Of a stretch of DNA of 64,000 nucleotides, positions 56,170 through 64,000 are shown one piece after another (the stretch's first letter is position 1; every line of letters starts with the position of its first letter). The stretch covers positions 62,001 through 126,000 of the forward strand of contig NZ_JAFEKF010000003.1 of the NCBI RefSeq assembly GCF_016888445.1, written 5' to 3'. A program made the translations under genes and the position numbers. A model generated the notes under the pieces. The model was not told the origin of the DNA, did no database searches, and worked only from the letters and a program-made list of their open reading frames with translations. The DNA is from Marinomonas ostreistagni. Lineage in GTDB: Bacteria > Pseudomonadota > Gammaproteobacteria > Pseudomonadales > Marinomonadaceae.

Positions 56170-57807
56170 ATGAAAAATATCAAACTGGCATTGCTTACCG
56201 CCTGGGTAAGTGTTGCTACGGTGCTGACACCAGCACACGCGCAAGACGAACAAGTGGACGTATTACTAATCGGTGGCGGCATCATGAGCGCTACCTTGGG
56301 TACCTACCTACAAGAGCTAGAACCAAACTGGTCGATGACTATGGTCGAGCGCCTTGACGGTGTGGCCAAAGAAAGTTCTAACGGTTGGAACAACGCTGGT
56401 ACTGGTCACTCAGCATTGATGGAGTTGAACTACACGCCAGAAATGCCTGATGGCAGCATCAATATTGATAAAGCGGTTAAGGTTAACGAAGCGTTCCAAA
56501 TCAGCCGTCAGTTCTGGGCACACCAGGTGAATAACGATGTGATGCACAATCCAGAGTCGTTCATCCGTACGGTCAACCACATGAGTTTTGTCTGGGGCGA
56601 TAAGAACGTTAACTTCCTACGTAAACGTTACGCAGAGCTGCAGAAGAACACCTTGTTCCAAAGCATGGATTACAGCGAAGACCCTGCGCAGATCGCTGAA
56701 TGGGCACCGTTGTTGATCGAAGGCCGTGATCCTGAGCAGCCTGTGGCAGCAACGCACTCGGTATTGGGTACGGATGTTAACTACGGTGAGATTACTCGCC
56801 AGTTAGTGCGCAACCTAACTACGAAAGATAACTTCGACCTACAGCTAAACAGTGAAGTGCGTGATCTTACGCAAAACGCTGACAAGAGCTGGACAGTGAC
56901 CATTGCTGATCTAGCCAATGGTGAGCAAGAGCGTACTATCGATGCGAAGTTTGTCTTCATCGGTGCGGGCGGTGCAGCACTGCCATTGCTACAAGCATCT
57001 GGCATTCCAGAAGGCGAAGTCTACGGCGGTTTCCCTGTTGGCGGTCAGTTCCTAGTGACAGACAACCCAGATATAGTGAAACAGCACGTCAACAAATCTT
57101 ACGGTCAAGCTGAAGTTGGTGCGCCACCGATGTCAGTACCACACTTGGATGCGCGTCGTATCGACGGCAAAGAAGTGCTGCTATTTGGTCCATTCGCTAC
57201 CTTCTCAACTAAGTTCCTGAAAAACGGTTCGCTATGGGATCTATTGGGTGCGACGACGACTGACAACGCGCTGCCGATGATGGAAGTGGGTTTGGATAAC
57301 TTCAACTTGGTGCAATACTTGATCGAACAAGTGATGCTGACCGACGAAGACCGTTTTGCTGAGCTACAGAAGTACTACCCAACGGCGAAGAAGGAAGACT
57401 GGAAACTGATCACGGCTGGTCAGCGTGTCCAGATCATCAAAAACGATCCTGAGAAGGGCGGTCGTCTACAATTCGGTACCGAAGTGGTGTCGTCTGCTGA
57501 CTCAAGTCTAGCGGCACTTTTGGGCGCATCTCCAGGCGCGTCAACGGCAGCGCCAATCATGCTGAACGTATTAGAAGACGTGTTTGCTGACAAGGTAGCT
57601 GGTGAATGGAATGCTAAGCTTAAAGAGATCATTCCTTCTTACGGTACTAAGCTAAACGGCAACGTGGAAGCGACTCACAAAGAACTGATGTACACCAGTG
57701 AATCATTGAAACTGCATCCACCGCAAGCACCGAAAACGGTAGCGCCAGCGGGTGATGCTTCTATCACACTGCCTGAGCAAGAAGACATCGCCAACATCGA
57801 ACTGTAA
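56170..57807 (+). CDS. mqo: Malate:quinone oxidoreductase with N-terminal signal peptide
   Basis: 545 aa. FAD-dependent enzyme that oxidises malate to oxaloacetate and reduces quinone. FAD site [26 protein letters not shown], then the Mqo signatures [67 protein letters not shown] and [25 protein letters not shown]. Unusually the protein starts [27 protein letters not shown], a good Sec signal peptide, suggesting export or membrane anchoring. The frame opens earlier (56071), but that part overlaps the terminator-like structure. Shine-Dalgarno is weak. Confidence 0.94.
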   Translation: MKNIKLALLTAWVSVATVLTPAHAQDEQVDVLLIGGGIMSATLGTYLQELEPNWSMTMVERLDGVAKESSNGWNNAGTGHSALMELNYTPEMPDGSINIDKAVKVNEAFQISRQFWAHQVNNDVMHNPESFIRTVNHMSFVWGDKNVNFLRKRYAELQKNTLFQSMDYSEDPAQIAEWAPLLIEGRDPEQPVAATHSVLGTDVNYGEITRQLVRNLTTKDNFDLQLNSEVRDLTQNADKSWTVTIADLANGEQERTIDAKFVFIGAGGAALPLLQASGIPEGEVYGGFPVGGQFLVTDNPDIVKQHVNKSYGQAEVGAPPMSVPHLDARRIDGKEVLLFGPFATFSTKFLKNGSLWDLLGATTTDNALPMMEVGLDNFNLVQYLIEQVMLTDEDRFAELQKYYPTAKKEDWKLITAGQRVQIIKNDPEKGGRLQFGTEVVSSADSSLAALLGASPGASTAAPIMLNVLEDVFADKVAGEWNAKLKEIIPSYGTKLNGNVEATHKELMYTSESLKLHPPQAPKTVAPAGDASITLPEQEDIANIEL

Positions 57808-57837
57808 GCGTTGGTCTCACTGCACTGAAAAAACACA

Positions 57838-57866
57838 GGCCCCGCTCACCGAGCGGGGCTTTTTTA
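57838..57866. terminator. Terminator of mqo
   Basis: Stem GCCCCGCTC/GAGCGGGGC with loop ACC and six Ts; it also faces the end of the DUF1840 gene. Confidence 0.9.
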
Positions 57867-58184
57867 TTTGCCTTCCCACATAATCGCACACTCTTCTCGG
57901 CTGGCTGCCTTAAGCATGTCGATCAATGGCAAAGCGCGATTGGCGATACTTACGGGCTGCTCTGCTGGCTCACCATCTTCGTCTTCTGGCTCTTGTTCTG
58001 GTTGAGCGTTGGCTTTTTGCTGCGCGAGAGCGGATTGTAAGCGCTGCAACACCTCTGGAATATCATCAGCCTGAATGGCTCCAGAGCGGCTATCGCCATA
58101 GCCCATCATATTGACCAGTTGCATACCAACCGAGCCAAACATGGTGATGTTGGCGTGTGCGTCAGAACGAAAAGTCATAAGCAT
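57864..58184 (-). CDS. DUF1840-family protein
   Basis: 106 aa. The N-terminus MLMTFRSDAHANITMFGSVGMQLVNMMG and the C-terminus SIANRALPLIDMLKAASREECAIMWEG match DUF1840, a small cytosolic family of unknown function. The middle (QPEQEPEDEDGEPAEQP) is acidic and probably disordered. ATG 58184 with AGG seven bases upstream; a second ATG lies two codons later. Divergent from the porin gene. Confidence 0.85.
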   Translation of the reverse strand: MLMTFRSDAHANITMFGSVGMQLVNMMGYGDSRSGAIQADDIPEVLQRLQSALAQQKANAQPEQEPEDEDGEPAEQPVSIANRALPLIDMLKAASREECAIMWEGK

Positions 58185-58359
58185 AATTAAGCCTCACTTA
58201 GTAGGTGGCGCTTAAGCGCCTGTGATTGTCCTTGCAGTATAGCTCGCTGCTGACCGTTAGAGTATGAAATCTCTTTGCAAGACAAGCGCTTGTTTCGCAA
58301 GCAAAACGTTCTTTAAGCGACACGGATATTTTCAGCAATTTGCCATTATGATATATTTG

Positions 58360-58375
58360 TTATGTTATAACATAA
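58360..58375. promoter_or_regulatory. 16-bp palindrome upstream of the porin gene
   Basis: Perfect palindrome TTATGTTATAACATAA, about 63 bp before the porin start. The core GTTATAAC resembles GntR/HutC-type half-sites (GT-N-TA-N-AC). Candidate operator; the rest of the 253-bp gap is AT-rich with nothing clear. Confidence 0.5.
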
Positions 58376-58437
58376 TTAAAATGGGAAATGAGCCTCAGCA
58401 TTTCTACAACAATTAACTACATAGTAATGGGAAGTCG

Positions 58438-59598
58438 ATGAAAATGTTTAAGCTTGGCTGTACGGCAGTTGCCGTGATGCCGATGGTCGCGTTCGCCGCA
58501 AATACTGAAGAAGCCACTAGCGTGGCTGATGCGTTTCAAAAAAGCCAAATCAGTGGTGCGTTTCAAGCCTACCACTTCGCTCGCGAGAGCGGCTCAGGCG
58601 CGGATAATGAGATCACCACACTAGGTTTTGATTTAAGCCTAGAAACCGCGCAATACAAGGGCTTTGGTTTTACCGGAACGTTCCAGCACACCAGCTCACC
58701 TTGGGCTGATGACGAAGCGAAACAAGCGCGTAGTAGCAATATGTATGGCAACGGCGGTCAGTTATCAGAAGCATTTTTGTCGTACGATATCGGTAATACA
58801 CGCGCCCAAGTCGGTCGTATGTATTTCTGGACGCCAGTCATGGGCGGCAGCGGCTCTCGTGTAACCCGCGAAGCCTTCCAAGGTATTTCGATCGTCAACA
58901 AAGACTTGGCCAACACCACCATCACGGCGGCGTACATGGATGAATTCCAAGCGCGTACCGATCGCGAAGGCGGTATAGGTGAGTTTAGCGAAACCTTCCG
59001 TACTGCAGGCGCGCCGTGGGCATTTGAAGTCGAAGATGGTGTCTATGCCTTGTCGGTAAAAAACACGTCGATCGAAAACCTTGCACTAACAGCGGCTTAT
59101 GTCGATGCCATCGATGCGTTTGATACAACCTACCTTGAGTCGGCGTTTAGCTTCGCGAATTACGGCATCGCGGCGCAATATTACAGCAGCCAAGAAGACG
59201 GTGAAGCACGTGGTCATTTGTTTGGCGTCAAAGGTACGGCAACGCTAGGTAAATGGGACTTGTTAGCGGCTTACACCACCACCGGTGATGATGCCGATGT
59301 GATTCCTGGCGTCGGTAATGGTGCTGACTTGGCTTACACTTGGTCCGATGTGTTCGCTTACCAATATCAAGCAGATCAAGACGCGTCGAAAATTTCTGCC
59401 GATTACAATCTAACTGAGCGTGCTTTTGTTGGCTCGAGTTATGTATTGGAAGATGGTCGTGACTACAAGCGTGCTTACACGGCTATCCGTGGTGGCTACG
59501 ACTTCGCTAATGGTTTGAACGTGACAGCTGCTTACGAGATGGGCAGTAAAGATGCCGAAGATGATGAGTTACGCTTGCGCGCTAACTACAGCTTCTAA
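58438..59598 (+). CDS. Outer-membrane porin, OprD-like
   Basis: 386 aa with a signal peptide (MKMFKLGCTAVAVMPMVAFAA). The mature protein has alternating beta-strand patterning, acidic loops and a C-terminal strand ending ...LRLRANYSF, the terminal Phe needed for barrel assembly. DAFQKSQISGAFQAYHFARE and SEAFLSYDIGNTRAQVGRMYFWTPVMGGSGSRVTREAFQG resemble OprD-family channels for small organic acids or amino acids. Substrate unknown. Shine-Dalgarno weak (GGGAAG). A 16-bp palindrome upstream may control it. Confidence 0.82.
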   Translation: MKMFKLGCTAVAVMPMVAFAANTEEATSVADAFQKSQISGAFQAYHFARESGSGADNEITTLGFDLSLETAQYKGFGFTGTFQHTSSPWADDEAKQARSSNMYGNGGQLSEAFLSYDIGNTRAQVGRMYFWTPVMGGSGSRVTREAFQGISIVNKDLANTTITAAYMDEFQARTDREGGIGEFSETFRTAGAPWAFEVEDGVYALSVKNTSIENLALTAAYVDAIDAFDTTYLESAFSFANYGIAAQYYSSQEDGEARGHLFGVKGTATLGKWDLLAAYTTTGDDADVIPGVGNGADLAYTWSDVFAYQYQADQDASKISADYNLTERAFVGSSYVLEDGRDYKRAYTAIRGGYDFANGLNVTAAYEMGSKDAEDDELRLRANYSF

Positions 59599-59616
59599 GC
59601 GCTATTGGTGAAGCAT

Positions 59617-59652
59617 AAAAAAGCCGATCTGACACAATCAGATCGGCTTTTT
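59617..59652. terminator. Bidirectional terminator between the porin and PRPP-synthetase-like genes
   Basis: 15-bp stem AAAAAGCCGATCTGA/TCAGATCGGCTTTTT with loop CACAA. Confidence 0.9.
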
Positions 59653-59672
59653 AGTATAGGCTACAGGGGATC

Positions 59673-60890
59673 TTAGCCGTCTTGGTTCAAATCGTGAAGT
59701 TCTTCACTGAACCAGATTTTACGCTTAAAGCGTGGGTTTTTAGACGACATGTCGATCTTGTAAGGGTTCTGCTCTTCGCTTTGTGGCAAACCTAGGATTT
59801 TGCTCAGCTCTTGGCCTAACCATTTCTCAACTTTCAGTACCACCATCTTCTTACGTAGACGGCCTTGCTCGTCACGGTTCAGAATCGTTGGTAGCGTGTT
59901 CAGTGTTAGGATTTCGCCTAGAGCAGGGTGCGCCATACGCTCACGGCCTTCGTTGCTAGCGTAGAAGTGCGATACTGCAAAGACCATGCGCTCAGGGTTA
60001 ATCTGCTTCAAGAACTGACAAGATTTGATGATCGTTGAGCCAGTACGAACCATGTCATCAAACAGTACGATGCTGGCACCGTCGAGGCCTTCAAAGGTGT
60101 GCTCGCTCTCTTTGTGTAGCGTGATCTCGACTTTACGCTCAGCGGTACGCTCTTTGTCTAGCATGATGAACTTCGCTTTGGTCAAACCAAGCGTATTGTA
60201 CATTTGCTTAACAAAATCACGTGCGCCTTTATCTGGAGCACAAAGCACTAGGCCTTCACCGTCTTCACCGTAACTTAGGATGTTAGAGTTCAGTAGGTAG
60301 TGGGCGTAGATTTCGTATGGGATCAGGTTGTGGAAGTTGCCTTCGAAGACTTCTGTGAAGATCTTTTGTACTGAATCCGAGTGGTTGTGGATCGTCATCA
60401 CCGTATCAACACCGGATAGCTTCAGCATTTGCGCGTATAGCTTGGCAGTGAATGGCTGACCGTCGAACTTTTTGATGTCTTTGATATCACGTTCGAAGCT
60501 GGTTTCGCCTAAGTCTTTGTGTGGACCACGGTCTTGGGCGCTGTAGAACAAGTCTGGCTCGACTAGGATAACACGCTCAGCGCCGTTTTCTTTGGCAGCG
60601 CGGGCGATAACAAAGTTGGCCATCGCCAATTCTTGGCGGCTTTGGACGTGGCTTGTTGTGCTGACAATGACCACAGATTTGCCCGTAAGCGTGCGTCCGA
60701 TGTTGTCAAAATCGGCTTCATCAGAGATAAAACGCGGACAAAATTCGGAGTTCATGAAGTGCTTCATGCTGATGATATCAGCGATGTCTTCATTTTGGCC
60801 CATCGCATACGCGACATCGATGGCAAACGGGTTGTCAGAAGAGTTGCTAACAACGACGACGTTAGGTGACTGGCTGGTCGGCAAAGTCAT
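59673..60890 (-). CDS. Ribose-phosphate pyrophosphokinase-like protein, long form
   Basis: 405 aa, about 90 longer than the usual Prs. The PRPP-binding loop IVLFDDMVRTGSTI is complete. DKER near residue 245 keeps the Lys and second Arg of the DKRR catalytic segment. TIHNHSDSVQKIF takes the place of the usual DLHxxQ metal site. A long tail (GLPQSEEQNPYKIDMSSKNPRFKRKIWFSEELHDLNQDG) is extra. PRPP feeds purine, pyrimidine, His, Trp and NAD synthesis. It is probably a paralogue of a housekeeping prs elsewhere. ATG at 60890; AGGA upstream. Confidence 0.85.
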   Translation of the reverse strand: MTLPTSQSPNVVVVSNSSDNPFAIDVAYAMGQNEDIADIISMKHFMNSEFCPRFISDEADFDNIGRTLTGKSVVIVSTTSHVQSRQELAMANFVIARAAKENGAERVILVEPDLFYSAQDRGPHKDLGETSFERDIKDIKKFDGQPFTAKLYAQMLKLSGVDTVMTIHNHSDSVQKIFTEVFEGNFHNLIPYEIYAHYLLNSNILSYGEDGEGLVLCAPDKGARDFVKQMYNTLGLTKAKFIMLDKERTAERKVEITLHKESEHTFEGLDGASIVLFDDMVRTGSTIIKSCQFLKQINPERMVFAVSHFYASNEGRERMAHPALGEILTLNTLPTILNRDEQGRLRKKMVVLKVEKWLGQELSKILGLPQSEEQNPYKIDMSSKNPRFKRKIWFSEELHDLNQDG

Positions 60891-61170
60891 GGACGATCCT
60901 TTACTAGGGAAGTTAGGTTTCGGCTATTTTAACACGGCCTGTGACAAAAAATCTTTAAAGCATGACGATACAAATGCACTGAGCGTCGTATTTTGACGTA
61001 TTGGTTAAGTTACAGGCCGGAAACTTTTGTAACGGATGGGCTTTTAGACGTGCTAGTGGGCGTGATAGAGCTTGTTTGGCTGGATGTTTTGGGTGTCTTT
61101 GCTAACTTTAATAGCATCCTTCATGTTGTTAGAGCATGGCGATTACAGAAAATTATGTAGGCTAGGTCGT

Positions 61171-63180
61171 ATGAAGCAGGCGTTTGTTCAGGTTGATGGT
61201 TTTGAAACGGTTTTTCGAGATTCTAAAGATGGTTTAGCAATCTTTAAAGGTGATGTGTTTGTTGATTGCAACCAATCGATGTTGGACCTAGTTGGGGCGA
61301 GCGAGCGCAGCCAGTTTGTCGGCAATACCCCTGATCAGTTCTCTCCAGAGTGGCAGCCCGATGGCCGGTCATCCTACGAGAAAAGTATCGAGATGATCGA
61401 GCAGTGCTATCGCGATGGCAGTGTGCGCTTTGAATGGGTGCACAAAAAACTCAATGGTGACGAGTTTTGGGCCGAAGTGATCCTTACCAAGATGGTGTTG
61501 GATGGCGAAGTGGTGCTGCATACTAACTGGCGTGACATTTCTCGTAAAAAAGTTCTAGAGCTTGAAACCCAAGCCCAAAAAGAAACCTTCGAAACGCTGT
61601 TTAATGAATCAGAAGATGGCTTGTGCTTGCTGACAACGGAGCATTACATAGACTGCAACAAGGCGTTTATGCATTTATTTGGCGCCCAAGACAAACAAGA
61701 GATCATCGGTATCACCCCCATTGATTTATCCCCTGAATACCAACCCGATGGTCAGCGCTCAGCAGACAAGGCCATAGACATCATCAACACGGCCTTTACT
61801 GAAGGCACCATTCATTTTGAATGGGTCCACCAAAAGTTTGATGGCACACCGTTTTGGTGTGAAATCATACTCTTTAAGATCAATGTGAATGACACCGATG
61901 TGTTGTACGCCATCACGCGCGATATCTCGGCTAAAAAAGCGCTCGAGTTGGAGCTTGCTGAGCAAAAAGAGACCTTTGAAACCTTATTTAACGAGTCGTT
62001 AGATGGTTTGTGCCTACTAAATTCTGAGTACTATTTTGACTGTAATAAGACCTTTATGCAGTTGTTTGGTGCGCATAGCAAAGAGGAAATCATTGGCATT
62101 ACACCCATTGATCTGTCGCCTGAGTACCAACCTGATGGTCAGGCGTCAAAGGACAAAGCGGTGGCTATTATCGAGACGGCTTTTACTCAGGGGACGATTA
62201 ATTTTGAGTGGGTGCATCGCAAGTTAGACGGTACAGAGTTTTGGTGTGAGATTATTTTGTTCAAAATCAATCTCAATGGCACGGACGTATTGTATGCCAT
62301 CACTCGCGATATCTCAGAGAAAAAGGCCCTAGAGCTTGAAGTGCAAGAGCGTAATGAAGAGCTCAAAGCATCCAATGCCCACTTAGAAGAAACCATACAG
62401 CACCTAGAACAGGCCCAAGATAAATTGGTTGAGTCGGAGAAAATGGCGAGCTTGGGCTCGTTGGTGGCAGGGGTTGCCCATGAGATCAATACGCCTGTGG
62501 GGATTGGTTTAACTGGGGTGTCCCAGTTGGTCGAAGATTGCCAAGCGATCACCGAGCGCTACCAGCAAGGCTGCTTGACCGAAACGGATTTTGAAGATTT
62601 TCTAGGCAGTGTGCGCGAGATTTCGAATATCGTGCAAAAAAATCTAGAGCGTACCGCCCATCTGGTGCGCAGCTTCAAGCAGGTGGCGGTAGATCAAACC
62701 AGTGAAGAGGACCGCCAAGTGAATCTTAAACACTACATCGAAGAGGTGGTGTTTAGTTTGGCGTCGGTATTGCGTAAGACGCGCGCGACCGTCAACGTCG
62801 ACTGTGCCGAGGATTATAATGTGTTGGTTAACCCAGGCTTGTTATCGCAAGTGCTCACCAACTTAATCGTGAACTCGGTCAACCATGGCTTTAGTGAATC
62901 GAGCTCAGGTCAAATCACCATCGCGCTATCGCCACTGTCTGACACCGAGTTTTTACTGCGCTATCAAGACGATGGCAAAGGCATAGAGCCGGCCAATTTG
63001 AACCGTATTTTCGACCCCTTCTTTACCACTCAGCGTGGCGCAGGCGGAACCGGCTTAGGCTTAAATATCACTTACAATATTGTCACTAACGCCCTAGGGG
63101 GCTCGATCGTTTGTCATAGTGAGCTAGGCCAAGGCGTGGAGTTTGATATTCGCTTCCAAGTCGCTAAGCGTTATCACTGA
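61171..63180 (+). CDS. Triple-PAS sensor histidine kinase
   Basis: 669 aa from the chosen ATG. Three PAS domains begin at about residues 11, 140 and 269 in an exact 129-residue period (FETxFxxSxDGLxxx ... RDIS). A coiled-coil linker follows (about 397-425), then the HisKA-like H box VAHEINTPVG with His437, and a HATPase with LTNLIVNSVNHGF (N), YQDDGKGI (G1), IFDPFFTTQ (F) and GGTGLGLNI (G2). No response regulator is adjacent. The frame opens at TTG 61072 and would add a hydrophobic segment. TAGG nine bases before ATG 61171 favours the shorter form, but a membrane anchor cannot be excluded. Confidence 0.85.
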   Translation: MKQAFVQVDGFETVFRDSKDGLAIFKGDVFVDCNQSMLDLVGASERSQFVGNTPDQFSPEWQPDGRSSYEKSIEMIEQCYRDGSVRFEWVHKKLNGDEFWAEVILTKMVLDGEVVLHTNWRDISRKKVLELETQAQKETFETLFNESEDGLCLLTTEHYIDCNKAFMHLFGAQDKQEIIGITPIDLSPEYQPDGQRSADKAIDIINTAFTEGTIHFEWVHQKFDGTPFWCEIILFKINVNDTDVLYAITRDISAKKALELELAEQKETFETLFNESLDGLCLLNSEYYFDCNKTFMQLFGAHSKEEIIGITPIDLSPEYQPDGQASKDKAVAIIETAFTQGTINFEWVHRKLDGTEFWCEIILFKINLNGTDVLYAITRDISEKKALELEVQERNEELKASNAHLEETIQHLEQAQDKLVESEKMASLGSLVAGVAHEINTPVGIGLTGVSQLVEDCQAITERYQQGCLTETDFEDFLGSVREISNIVQKNLERTAHLVRSFKQVAVDQTSEEDRQVNLKHYIEEVVFSLASVLRKTRATVNVDCAEDYNVLVNPGLLSQVLTNLIVNSVNHGFSESSSGQITIALSPLSDTEFLLRYQDDGKGIEPANLNRIFDPFFTTQRGAGGTGLGLNITYNIVTNALGGSIVCHSELGQGVEFDIRFQVAKRYH

Positions 63181-63285
63181 GCTGTGACACTTTGTCTCGG
63201 TGGCGAGTAAGGTGAGGGAACCCTTGATCTTGAGTCGGCTATCCCCACTAATAATAAGAACTTACATCGTCATTATGAGTCATTT

Positions 63286-63954
63286 ATGTCTACTAAAACT
63301 GTGATCATTACCGGTGCCAGTCGTGGCATTGGTTTATCGTTTGCAAGCTTGTATTACGCGCAAGGCTATCAGGTCTTTGCTGCCTGCCGCCAAGCCAGTG
63401 CTGAGCTCAAAGCACTGGGCGTTAATGTGATCGAAAACGTTGATGTCACCCAAGCCCAGGGGATTGCCAATCTCACTGACGCGCTGGCCGGTGTCAGTAT
63501 TGATTTGTTGATCAATAACGCCGGTATCTTGCGCGACGAGCAATTAGGATTGATTGATACCGACTCCATTCGTCAGCAATTTGAAACCAATGCTTTGGCG
63601 CCCTTGGTGGTGACAGACGCTCTGCGTAAGCAATTTAATCAGGGCGCTAAACTAGCCTTGATTACCAGCCGCATGGGCTCGGTGGCTGACAACACCAGCG
63701 GCGGGCGTTATGGTTACCGCATGTCTAAATCGGCGTTAAATATCGCTGGTAAATCACTGGCCCATGATCTTAAGCCACAGGGCGTGGCGGTGGCCATTTT
63801 GCATCCAGGTTTAGTCGGTACCGAAATGATTGGCGGCTACGGTGATATCACGCCTGATGAGGCAGCTGAACGTTTATCTAAGCGTATCGAGGCCTTAAAT
63901 TTGGACAACACTGGCACCTTCTGGCATTCCAATGGCGATCAGTTGCCTTGGTAA
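63286..63954 (+). CDS. Short-chain dehydrogenase, C-factor-like
   Basis: 222 aa. Cofactor loop ITGASRGIGLSFA (8-20), NNAG (77-80), Ser128 (ITSRMGS) and catalytic Tyr144/Lys148 (YRMSK). PG motif ILHPGLVGTEM follows. The C-terminus ...NGDQLPW parallels the SDR at 6589-7302. Probably NADP(H)-dependent with an unknown substrate. Shine-Dalgarno not obvious. A new gene may start 27 bp downstream. Confidence 0.88.
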   Translation: MSTKTVIITGASRGIGLSFASLYYAQGYQVFAACRQASAELKALGVNVIENVDVTQAQGIANLTDALAGVSIDLLINNAGILRDEQLGLIDTDSIRQQFETNALAPLVVTDALRKQFNQGAKLALITSRMGSVADNTSGGRYGYRMSKSALNIAGKSLAHDLKPQGVAVAILHPGLVGTEMIGGYGDITPDEAAERLSKRIEALNLDNTGTFWHSNGDQLPW

Positions 63955-63980
63955 ACCTAGTAATCGAGAGTACCCCTATA

Positions 63981-64000
63981 ATGAGTTTTAAAGATAAGAG
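63981..64000 (+). CDS. Start of a further gene (cut by window edge)
   Basis: ATG AGT TTT AAA GAT AAG (MSFKDK) with GAGAG about ten bases upstream, 27 bp after the SDR stop on the same strand. Too short to identify. Confidence 0.35.

Overview
The window reads as chromosome of a marine, motile gammaproteobacterium, probably from the Oceanospirillales (Marinomonas-like or a relative). The main reason is the block secG - tRNA-Leu(GAG) - tRNA-fMet - rimP - nusA - infB - rbfA - truB - rpsO - pnp, which has the gammaproteobacterial order. Other support comes from ftsH-folP-glmM-tpiA, an AcrAB-type RND pump, a PotFGHI-like polyamine importer, Mqo and several Cache/NIT chemoreceptors. The genus cannot be fixed from the sequence alone. 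One unusual trait is a single-chain (alpha2) glycyl-tRNA synthetase, where most gammaproteobacteria use GlyQ/GlyS.

Layout. 1-831: start of a Cache chemoreceptor gene running off the left edge. 1.1-6.4 kb: methylcitrate-cycle cluster on the minus strand (GntR/FCD regulator, prpB, prpC, prpD). It is interrupted by two repeat elements: a MITE-like fold-back element between the regulator and prpB, and 3.45 copies of a 225-bp hairpin-rich tandem repeat between prpC and prpD. Upstream of the regulator lie three regularly spaced operator-like palindromes. 6.6-12 kb: small metabolic and hypothetical genes, single-chain glyS, rhodanese, esterase-like lipoprotein, nfsA, and a CAT-anticodon tRNA. 12.3-18.6 kb: NIT chemoreceptor, RhlE helicase, FAD monooxygenase, EamA exporter. 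18.0-23.0 kb: TetR regulator divergent from acrAB, with a palindromic operator. 23-30.4 kb: PhoD-like phosphatase, secreted unknown protein, dCache chemoreceptor, prfC with a structured leader, erpA. 30.6-34.6 kb: potFGHI. 34.6-36.4 kb: a hypothetical gene, yhbY and a 530-bp unexplained spacer before ftsH. 36.4-50.7 kb: ftsH-folP-glmM, tpiA-secG-tRNAs, and the rimP-nusA-infB-rbfA-truB-rpsO-pnp translation/RNA-decay block, with a predicted S15-type pseudoknot and a pnp leader duplex. 50.8-52.4 kb: AT-rich island with a class II-like Fic gene and paired inverted repeats. 52.6-64 kb: VF530-family protein, AGE-family epimerase, divergent SDR/LysR pair, Mqo with a signal peptide, DUF1840 protein, porin, a long PRPP-synthetase-like protein, a triple-PAS histidine kinase, an SDR, and the first codons of one more gene.

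How the genes work together. The prp genes turn propionyl-CoA plus oxaloacetate into pyruvate and succinate. The Pot system imports polyamines. AcrAB exports toxic compounds but no outer-membrane partner is encoded nearby. The 36-51 kb block supports protein quality control, cell-wall precursor synthesis and translation. The least explained sequence is non-coding: the prp repeats and fold-back element, the nested leader of prfC, and the spacer upstream of ftsH where rlmE would often be found. No CRISPR array, intact insertion sequence, prophage or rRNA gene was seen.
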